In this document: positions 1 to 5,904 of the stretch, in pieces
How the letters are laid out: each line of letters begins with the position of its first letter
Position numbering within the stretch: position 1 is the stretch's first letter
Origin: Deltaproteobacteria bacterium
GTDB lineage: Bacteria > Desulfobacterota > Desulfobulbia > Desulfobulbales > Desulfobulbaceae
Assembly: GCA_024277485.1 (NCBI GenBank)
Contig: JAJRVA010000085.1
Span: 1-5,904, forward strand
Length of the DNA stretch: 5,904 nt
Direction: 5' to 3'
Notes under the pieces: model-generated
What the model was told of the DNA's origin: nothing
Seen by the model: the letters and a program-made list of their open reading frames with translations, nothing else
The model's database searches: none
Translations under genes and position numbers: made by a program

Positions 1-392
1 AAAAACGAAAAGTGTTCTATATCCCCGATGGGCCTGGCGCCGACAACGATGTCAGCCTGACCCTGGACAACAGGCGCCACCAGTTTCGGGATATCCTGCG
101 CCTGGTACTGGTTGTCCGCATCGGTATTGACAATCACATCCGCCCCAAGCTTGAGGCTGGCGTCAAGGCCGGCCATGAAGCCCTTGGCCAGGCCATGGTT
201 CTTGGCAAACGACACGATGTGGTCAACCCCGTTTTCCCTGGCAACTCTGACAGTGCCGTCAGTGCTGCCGTCGTCGATAATAAGCCACTCCACCAGGTCA
301 AAGCCACCGACTTCACGCGGAAGCTCTCCCAGGGTGATCGCAAGGGTCTCCTCTTCGTTGTAGCAGGGAATCTGGATGATGAGTTTTTTCAT
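1..392 (-). CDS. GT2 glycosyltransferase, DPM1/ArnC-like (polyprenyl-phosphate sugar synthase type), N-terminal part
   Basis: The gene starts with ATG at 392-390 and stays open to the left edge, so 130 residues are visible and the C-terminus is missing. The sequence begins MKKLIIQIPCYNEEETL, the opening strand of a GT-A fold. It carries the nucleotide-binding D40-D41-G42-S43 motif, the NHGLAKG segment at 65-71 and the metal-binding D91-A92-D93 motif. The visible end, GARPIGDIEHFSF, resembles a group of bacterial GT2 proteins related to dolichol-phosphate mannose synthase. By family these enzymes move a sugar from a nucleotide donor to polyprenyl phosphate on the cytoplasmic side of the membrane; the sugar cannot be read from sequence. 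The start lies 15 bp after the stop of the membrane-protein gene. No good Shine-Dalgarno sequence precedes it, so translation may depend on coupling. Family call is firm; acceptor and sugar are inferred. It could instead transfer directly to a glycan. Confidence 0.9.
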   Translation of the reverse strand, partial: MKKLIIQIPCYNEEETLAITLGELPREVGGFDLVEWLIIDDGSTDGTVRVARENGVDHIVSFAKNHGLAKGFMAGLDASLKLGADVIVNTDADNQYQAQDIPKLVAPVVQGQADIVVGARPIGDIEHFSF

Positions 393-407
393 GGTACCGG
401 AATGAAT

Positions 408-2525
408 TTATTCACTTTCCTCTCCACGATACAATCCCCGGCCAAGAAAAAGAAGAGAAAAACTGAACAGCAGGGAAACAATCACTATCCCGTAATGATA
501 CCGGAAAATTGACTTGTGGATAACAATAAAAAGGGTGGGCAGGGAATTCAGGAGTACCGGGGCCGTGAGGAGAAGCAGTCTTCCGGATCCGATCCTGTAT
601 GCCGCAACCGCGGTGCAGAACAGAAAAACATAGAGGAAAACCGCAGGGCGCCAGATAAAAAACCAGAACCCCATGGTGGATTGCAGGAAAATGGCAAAAA
701 TCCTTTTTTGCACACCGGGCAGAAGGGATCCCTGGGCCACCCCGGTGTCACTTCCGCTGATATACTTGATATAGGGTTCTTTTCCCTTGTACTTAACCCA
801 GAGATTCACGTACTCGATCCGCCGGTGATAATTCTGCAGGGGGTAGATGCGCCAGAGCCGCGAACTGGAGTTGAGCCTCTCTGTCAGGAAATCAGGGCCT
901 GATGTTTTTTTCTCTTCATTGCTGCTCATTTCGACAACAGGCCCATCCCGGGGATCTTCCTTCCCGGAAAACTTATCCGCCAGAGCCTGGACCTGGTCGG
1001 ACAACGAGGCATACACGTAATCCATGGGTGTGCCCCGTCTGACATCAAGGGCCTCATAGAGCGGCCCCCGGACCATTACCAAAAGAACAAGTCCCACCAT
1101 GACGGAACTCAAAATTTTCCACCTGTACTGCCGGTAACAGAAAAAAAGCATCAGCGGGGTAATGAACGCGGGTACCATCCCGTTATGCCGGTATAGGGCC
1201 ACCAGAAAAAGAACCAGCCCCAGCCAGAGCCAGGCCCGGGGTTTCTCAAGCCACTGCCCACGACTCATCACTATGTGGAAAAGAAGCGTTGTCAGGGCAA
1301 GCAACGAGGTACTGTAGGCGATATCCTTCCACAGGGTGACAGCCATCAGGCCGTTCACCGGCAGCAGAGCAAAAACCAGGCAGGAGATCCAGAGGACACA
1401 CCTCGGCACCCCGTACCGTTCAAGCACACTCAGACTCCATCCGGCAACCGAACCAAGGGCGGCGATCTGTACAATGACGGCCATTGCAGGAGACTGCCAG
1501 ACCCGGGTCACCAGCCAGATGGTCATGGTGTGAAAGGCCGGGTTCCAGTCGGTAAAATGGGTATTGAGCACCTCTTTCCACTGGTCCATGGAATCAGGGC
1601 TCATTGAACCGGGCCAGAAGGCCAGCAGGTAAAGGAGCCACACTGCATAACAGGGCAATGCATACTTCAACCATGCCCAGGGGGCGACTCTCCTGCTCGC
1701 CCCGCCTGTTTCAGGACTGTCAGGACGGGTTGCCAGGTAAAAAGACGAAAGATAAAGACACGCCCCCGCAACTGCGGACACAGAGAGAAAAAAAAGTATC
1801 TTCTTCTCCTGCGGCAGCGCAAACGGGGTAACCGTGACCAGAAACACACCGGCAGCCCATGCCAGACCCATCCACAGAATATGTCCTGTGGATGATTCCT
1901 GAAGCAGTGTTCCGGTACGATACTGATACCGGCCCCGGTGCAGGATACGGAAAAGAAAAGCCATGACCAGGGCAGAGAGTACTGCTGCAAGCAGATTCCT
2001 GCGGACATGCTGCTGTCTCCCGGGCCGCTTCAGTTCAAGCTCAAGCTGGGGATCACCACCGCCGGCAGTAATTTTCAGGCCGTCACTCTCCGGAGTCAGA
2101 CTCTGTATCTGATACACCGGAGTAAAGAGGGCAAACTCCTCTGCCGAACTGAAAACAAGATCATCACCGCTCTGCGGTTCCAACCGGATACGGTGCAGTG
2201 TTATCTCTGTCGCCTGATCAATGGGGTCGAGCCTGAGCTTCTCAATTTCATGCAGAGGCGGAATATTCAGGCGGTACTGACGCCGGTCAGGTTGAAGAAA
2301 AACCCTGGCAGACCTTTTTTCCTCATATACCTGGTCCGGCCCGGCCCAGAAGACCTGGAAGAACCCTGTTGATGCCGTTGTTACGTCAAGATGCAGAACA
2401 GACTTTTCCTGACCGGAACTGCCGTAAAACCGTATGACGGACCAGGCCAGCGCAAGGACCAGAAAAAAAAATAATGACCATCTGTTCCGCCCGGGCAGGA
2501 CGCCTGGTTCCCGAAAAAAAGACAT
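408..2525 (-). CDS. Polytopic membrane protein, GT-C-like (resembles DUF6020 proteins), with N-terminal beta domain
   Basis: This is a complete 705-residue protein, ATG at 2525-2523 and TAA at 410-408. One membrane segment (about 17-33) precedes a soluble, beta-rich domain (about 43-166). About 13 more hydrophobic segments follow, roughly at 178-195, 216-235, 243-265, 284-304, 343-366, 372-392, 402-420, 431-446, 448-463, 470-487, 625-643, 650-669 and 678-696. With the N-terminus inside, most positively charged loops fall in the cytoplasm. The loop after segment 5 would be periplasmic and carries PGSMSPDSMDQ (305-315) followed by WNPAFHT (327-333). WKD (399-401), YRHNG (445-449) and RYHY near the C-terminus also fit this group. 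A hydrophilic loop at about 490-605 would be periplasmic as well. GT-C enzymes transfer sugars from polyprenyl-phosphate donors, which suits the adjacent GT2 gene. It starts 9 bp after the upstream stop, with a GAGAG stretch just before the ATG, so coupling is likely. Catalytic activity is inferred; a polymerase or other polytopic role is possible. Confidence 0.82.
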   Translation of the reverse strand: MSFFREPGVLPGRNRWSLFFFLVLALAWSVIRFYGSSGQEKSVLHLDVTTASTGFFQVFWAGPDQVYEEKRSARVFLQPDRRQYRLNIPPLHEIEKLRLDPIDQATEITLHRIRLEPQSGDDLVFSSAEEFALFTPVYQIQSLTPESDGLKITAGGGDPQLELELKRPGRQQHVRRNLLAAVLSALVMAFLFRILHRGRYQYRTGTLLQESSTGHILWMGLAWAAGVFLVTVTPFALPQEKKILFFLSVSAVAGACLYLSSFYLATRPDSPETGGASRRVAPWAWLKYALPCYAVWLLYLLAFWPGSMSPDSMDQWKEVLNTHFTDWNPAFHTMTIWLVTRVWQSPAMAVIVQIAALGSVAGWSLSVLERYGVPRCVLWISCLVFALLPVNGLMAVTLWKDIAYSTSLLALTTLLFHIVMSRGQWLEKPRAWLWLGLVLFLVALYRHNGMVPAFITPLMLFFCYRQYRWKILSSVMVGLVLLVMVRGPLYEALDVRRGTPMDYVYASLSDQVQALADKFSGKEDPRDGPVVEMSSNEEKKTSGPDFLTERLNSSSRLWRIYPLQNYHRRIEYVNLWVKYKGKEPYIKYISGSDTGVAQGSLLPGVQKRIFAIFLQSTMGFWFFIWRPAVFLYVFLFCTAVAAYRIGSGRLLLLTAPVLLNSLPTLFIVIHKSIFRYHYGIVIVSLLFSFSLLFLGRGLYRGEESE

Positions 2526-2534
2526 GCTCTCAAC

Positions 2535-5051
2535 TCAGAAAAGGCGCCGGGCAAGGGTTTGAAAAGTCTTTTTCAGGGGATGCGTAACCGGGGCGCGGGA
2601 GCAGATTCCAACAGGATCTTCCGGTTTTTCACCGGTAAAATAGAGCGTGGCCGACAATTCGACAGACTGTTCATTGCCGGGCATGGGAGGAAGGATAACC
2701 TGGGGATCATGGCTTTCCGTAGCCATCACCAGGCAGGAGCCCTGCACAGCATGTTTGTCACACCCCTGCACATCGCACCCCGCAAAACCGTTGCCGGCAT
2801 CCGCATGAAAAATCACCCGTCCATCTCTCCTGGACCTGATGGTGATGTGGTGGACAAAGACTGTTCCTGGCCGGTTGGAGGGATCAAACCTGTATATCCC
2901 CTCCTGACCGGCAAAGGGAAGATTCAGGCTCAGGCTCAGCCACCGCTCGGCGGGATAATCAATATAAACCGAGTTATGCTCCCAGTAACACCGGTTGATC
3001 TGCGAGTAGACCTGAAGCCTGGTCCGGCTGCCCGGCTCCAGCTCCGCGAAGGTGTCCGGCCGCAGGGCCTGGTTGATGATCTGCTGCGACGCGAACTCAT
3101 GCTGCATCTCCGTCTCCTTCCATAATCTGGACAGCAGAATAGCCATCCTGGGCGCCTGCTCCTGCAGGGCCTGCTCATGCTTCATCATCATATACTGGAC
3201 AAGATCGGCCCGCTGCCTGTTGGCAACGGAGTACACCATGGAATCGAAATGCCGTCGGTAGTTGAACAGTTCGTCCGGCAGAACATCCCCCTCAATACCG
3301 TGTTCATGCAGGGTGATGAGAAAATCCCAGTCCTCGTACGAGGTCATGATCTCATCATAGCCCCCGCATGTCTCAAACAGCTCACGCCTGAAAAGATTGG
3401 TGCACTTTCCGTCCGTATTCATGAACAGCATGAGCCCGGGCACATATCCAACCGGGATATACGCACTGTCCAGTTCACCGAAATTACGTGCGTGACAGCT
3501 CACATAGCCCAGCTCCCCGTTGTTGATCAGAGCCTCGACACCACGCCGGATATAGTCCGGATGAACCGTATCATCCGCATCCAGCGGCAGAATAAAATCA
3601 CCGGTCGCGGCCGCAATACCGGCATTCCTGGCCGAACTGAGCCCGCCGTTTCGCTTGCGCACCCTGACAACACCTTCAAGCTGCTCAAAAACCTCGTCCG
3701 CCTCGGAGAAGGTGGATCCGTCATTAACCACCACTATTTCAATACTTGCGTAGGAGGAGGCCTGCACGGAGGCCACTGCTTCCCGCACATACTGCGGCTG
3801 GTTGAAATAGGGAATAACGACTGAGACCAGAGGCAGGGTGCCACCCGGCGGCTTCCATGACTTTTTCCGCCATGGCAGACTGTAGTTCTCTTCAATCCTG
3901 AGGGTTGTCGCCTCCGGCTCACAAATCTCCCTGCTGCGCAGTTGCGCTGCCCCGGAAATCCTGTGCAGCTGCTCGACCTGCCTGAAATTATCCAGAATAC
4001 ACCCGGCAATCTCCTCCGGCTTCAACGGGTCCACGACAAAGCCGGACGTAGCGTGCTCGATCATTTCACCCATCCCCCCCTCTTTCGAGGCAATGACAAC
4101 ACAACCGCAGGACATGGCCTCAAGACAGACATTGGCCCAGTTCTCCCAGCGGGAGGGATAGACGCAGAAACATGATTCGGAAAACAGGGCCGGAATCTCG
4201 TGATAGGGAATGCTGCCGCAAAACACTATGTTGTCCGTGTACTCCTGGGGAATGGACTGCTTGAGGATGTCGATATATGACCGGCCCAGCAGAAGCGCAT
4301 TCCGGTCCGCGCCCCAGATCTCGAACCTGAAGTCCGGTTCCCTGGCCAGGATCAACCTGGCCGCTTCAATAAAGGTATCCAGCCCCTTGCGGACCTGGAC
4401 AGAACCGATAAAACGGACCCGGCGGACCTGGCTGTCAGTAAAGTTGCGCTCCCCGGACCGGGCGGGAAGGTCCATGGGGTAAGGACACTGGCGAATATCG
4501 GTGCGTCCCACCCGCTTCTCAAAGTATTCGGCCAGGGAGAGTGAAGGCGACGTAACCATATCCGCATGCCGCACACAGTAGTCCTCCATCATGCAGTCGA
4601 TAACGATATCCGGATAGAGCCGTTTGTCCTCGTTGATATGATAGAGAAGGGAACTGGGGGTATGAAGCTTGCATATAAGCTTGGTATTGCCGAATTCACC
4701 CTGCAGCCGTTTCGCCCTGACGGCGGCAAAACCCTCTACGCCGAACTCGGCAAACTCAACCACGTCAAGGCTGGTCTTTCGGGCCAGGTCACGCAGGGTG
4801 TCAAGAACCCGGTAGCTGTATTCATGATGGGGACTGAGAAAGTTATTCCGTCGGAGGCCGGGAGTGGGCAGAGTCGGGACCAGGGTCACGCCTTCCGGCA
4901 GAAGGTCCATGTTTTTTTCACAAAAACAGTCGGTCAGCAGAAAGACTCCATGTCCCCGGTGTGCCATGGACCGGCAGACGTTATAGATATAGGTTCCAAT
5001 GCCGCCCCCGGTTACCGGACCGAATTCACGGCACGCATAGACAATATTCAC
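2535..5051 (-). CDS. Bifunctional GT4-GT2 glycosyltransferase with C-terminal beta domain
   Basis: This complete 838-residue protein starts with GTG at 5051-5049 and ends with TGA at 2537-2535. Residues 1-390 form a GT-B fold GT4 transferase: glycine-rich GGGIGTY at 15-21, GSVQVRKG at 216-223, and the donor-binding E-x7-E motif at E303 and E311. Residues 405-650 form a GT-A fold GT2 transferase: VSVVIPYFNQ at 409-418, NDGS at 443-446, GGLSSARNAG at 469-478, the metal-binding D491-A-D493-D494 motif, and the E573-D574 pair typical of the catalytic base region. Residues about 676-806 form a beta-rich domain containing RFDP (721-724) and DPQ (782-784). There is no signal peptide or membrane segment, so it should act in the cytoplasm, probably at the membrane on a lipid-linked glycan. 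Two intact catalytic domains suggest it adds two linkages, perhaps in succession. Both families are clear; donors and acceptors are unknown. No other in-frame start codon lies between the GTG and the upstream gene's stop. Confidence 0.93.
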   Translation of the reverse strand: MNIVYACREFGPVTGGGIGTYIYNVCRSMAHRGHGVFLLTDCFCEKNMDLLPEGVTLVPTLPTPGLRRNNFLSPHHEYSYRVLDTLRDLARKTSLDVVEFAEFGVEGFAAVRAKRLQGEFGNTKLICKLHTPSSLLYHINEDKRLYPDIVIDCMMEDYCVRHADMVTSPSLSLAEYFEKRVGRTDIRQCPYPMDLPARSGERNFTDSQVRRVRFIGSVQVRKGLDTFIEAARLILAREPDFRFEIWGADRNALLLGRSYIDILKQSIPQEYTDNIVFCGSIPYHEIPALFSESCFCVYPSRWENWANVCLEAMSCGCVVIASKEGGMGEMIEHATSGFVVDPLKPEEIAGCILDNFRQVEQLHRISGAAQLRSREICEPEATTLRIEENYSLPWRKKSWKPPGGTLPLVSVVIPYFNQPQYVREAVASVQASSYASIEIVVVNDGSTFSEADEVFEQLEGVVRVRKRNGGLSSARNAGIAAATGDFILPLDADDTVHPDYIRRGVEALINNGELGYVSCHARNFGELDSAYIPVGYVPGLMLFMNTDGKCTNLFRRELFETCGGYDEIMTSYEDWDFLITLHEHGIEGDVLPDELFNYRRHFDSMVYSVANRQRADLVQYMMMKHEQALQEQAPRMAILLSRLWKETEMQHEFASQQIINQALRPDTFAELEPGSRTRLQVYSQINRCYWEHNSVYIDYPAERWLSLSLNLPFAGQEGIYRFDPSNRPGTVFVHHITIRSRRDGRVIFHADAGNGFAGCDVQGCDKHAVQGSCLVMATESHDPQVILPPMPGNEQSVELSATLYFTGEKPEDPVGICSRAPVTHPLKKTFQTLARRLF

Positions 5052-5058
5052 TGTTTTT

Positions 5059-5062
5059 TCCT
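5059..5062 (-). promoter_or_regulatory. Ribosome binding site supporting the GTG start of the GT4-GT2 gene
   Basis: On the minus strand AGGA sits 7 bases before the GTG at 5051-5049, a normal Shine-Dalgarno distance. The encoded protein then begins directly with the hydrophobic first strand expected of a GT4 enzyme. This supports GTG as the true start. The 68-bp gap around it (5052-5119) shows no strong hairpin followed by a T run and no good -35/-10 pair, so read-through from the upstream gene is the simplest reading. Confidence 0.7.
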
Positions 5063-5119
5063 GTATACTTCTCTGGTTGCAGGTAACATCAGCATTGAAA
5101 ACATGACCTGTCGTGGGAC

Positions 5120-5904
5120 TTATTTCCCTTTCAGCAACTGCTGCAGGCAGAACATCAGGCCCATCTTCCCGCCTGCGTTACCGCGAATTACGGCCTTCAT
5201 GCCATCCTCGTCAAGCTGAAAAAATTCTTTCAACTGCTGCACATCATAACTCAGGATGGACGATATATCACTCACCGCTGCAACTGCTTCGAACATTTTC
5301 TCAAAAACCAGTCTCCTTGTTCGTGCATCAAGTTCAGCGCGGTGCTTGTCCCCGGCTGCAACCAGTTTTCCGAACCGCAACCCGGAATCCCGGATAATCT
5401 CAGCCGCACGGGCCTGAAACGCACTGCCCGGGGCCTCACCATCGTCTGACGGCTTGCACAGAGACTGCACTGTGGAGAAGAACCGCTCCTCCTCCGTGGA
5501 GAAATCAAAGGCGAACTCGGCAAGAGACTCGCCCAGGACCTCCTCAAGTCCCGTATCTCCGGCAACAAGTACCGGCACACCGTACGACATGGCCTCAAGA
5601 CAGACAATACCAAAAACCTCCCAGCGGGAGGGAAAGACACACAGGGTGGCTTTGCCCAGGTAGCTGACGACTTCACTGTGGTCCAGCTGGCCGGCAAAGA
5701 CGATTTTTTCTCTGCAGTCATCCGGTATACGGTCCTGCCAGTAGTCAACAAATGTGGTGTCGTACTCCTTACAGAAACAGTCCCTGCCGATGAAAACCAG
5801 CCTGATGCCGGTTTTCTGTTTTTCCGGCATTGCAATGAACAGTTTCAGCAGGATGTCGGCCCCCTTGTGCCGGTCAAGGCGGCCGATAAAGAGCATAAGG
5901 TTTT
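5120..5904 (-). CDS. GT4 family glycosyltransferase, C-terminal part
   Basis: The frame is open to the right edge and ends with TAA at 5122-5120, leaving 260 visible residues. The ATG at 5896-5894 is internal: it sits in the strand leading into GRLDRHKG, the usual start of the donor-binding half of a GT-B fold, and the frame continues upstream of it. So the N-terminal, acceptor-binding half lies outside the window. The E-x7-E motif is intact (E codons at 5620-5618 and 5596-5594) within PSRWEVFGIVCLEAMS. The segment from IVFAGQ through this motif aligns without gaps to the GT4 domain of the next gene, so the two are close paralogs. About 157 residues follow the second Glu, including a charged, helical tail longer than the usual GT4 ending, whose role I do not recognise. 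It is probably a cytoplasmic enzyme using a nucleotide sugar in the same glycan pathway; substrate unknown. Confidence 0.9.
   Translation of the reverse strand, partial: NLMLFIGRLDRHKGADILLKLFIAMPEKQKTGIRLVFIGRDCFCKEYDTTFVDYWQDRIPDDCREKIVFAGQLDHSEVVSYLGKATLCVFPSRWEVFGIVCLEAMSYGVPVLVAGDTGLEEVLGESLAEFAFDFSTEEERFFSTVQSLCKPSDDGEAPGSAFQARAAEIIRDSGLRFGKLVAAGDKHRAELDARTRRLVFEKMFEAVAAVSDISSILSYDVQQLKEFFQLDEDGMKAVIRGNAGGKMGLMFCLQQLLKGK

Noticed and set aside
12..512. Plus-strand open frame of 166 codons
   Set aside because: It lies antisense to the GT2 gene and the end of the membrane-protein gene, which both have clear family motifs; the translation shows no recognisable domain.
2926..2941. Short tandem CAGGCT repeat
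   Set aside because: Only two full units plus a partial one; it encodes the alternating Leu-Ser-Leu of a beta strand and needs no further explanation.
3177..3824. Plus-strand open frame of 215 codons
   Set aside because: It is antisense to the GT2 domain of the fusion gene and has no domain-like sequence.
5052..5119. Possible promoter or terminator in the largest intergenic gap
   Set aside because: A TATACA hexamer is present on the coding strand, but the best -35 candidate (TTACCT) matches poorly and sits only 13 bases away. A weak CAGGT/ACCTG pairing has a long loop and no T run.
4566..5219. Plus-strand open frame of 217 codons crossing the 68-bp gap
   Set aside because: It is mostly antisense to the GT4 domain, crosses into the next gene, and shows no family features.
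5894..5896. ATG as a true start for the right-edge GT4 gene
   Set aside because: The frame stays open upstream and the N-terminal half of the GT-B fold would be missing, so this is an internal methionine of a gene cut by the window edge.

Overview
The window is a stretch of a surface-polysaccharide or glycan biosynthesis operon. It holds four genes, all on the minus strand, packed closely with 68, 9 and 15 bp between them. Nearly every base is coding. In transcription order (right to left) they are: the C-terminal part of a GT4 glycosyltransferase (runs off the right edge), a large two-domain GT4-GT2 glycosyltransferase, a many-pass GT-C-like membrane protein with an N-terminal extracytoplasmic beta domain, and the N-terminal part of a DPM1/ArnC-like GT2 enzyme (runs off the left edge). 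I see no RNA gene, mobile element, CRISPR array, terminator or convincing promoter. The promoter presumably lies upstream, beyond base 5904.

Organism: the moderately GC-rich coding sequence, the Gram-negative-style glycan gene set and the sequence of the left-hand GT2 enzyme fit a proteobacterium or Desulfobacterota-like bacterium. This is an impression from protein style only; no marker gene is present.

How the genes may work together (inference): the GT4 enzyme and the GT4-GT2 fusion would add sugars from nucleotide-sugar donors to a lipid-linked glycan on the cytoplasmic side. The left-edge GT2 enzyme resembles polyprenyl-phosphate sugar synthases. The membrane protein next to it has the features of transferases that use such lipid-linked sugars on the periplasmic side. 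The last two genes could therefore form a periplasmic glycan-decoration pair.

The most interesting observation is that the membrane protein and the C-terminus of the GT4-GT2 fusion share the same kind of accessory beta domain, with nearly identical spacing of landmarks (Q-V-aromatic, then R-x-D-P 43 residues later, then D-P-Q 58 or 59 residues after that). By predicted topology the two copies lie on opposite sides of the membrane. Nothing here proves a wholly new system; the window mostly reads as a well-formed but uncharacterised glycan locus.
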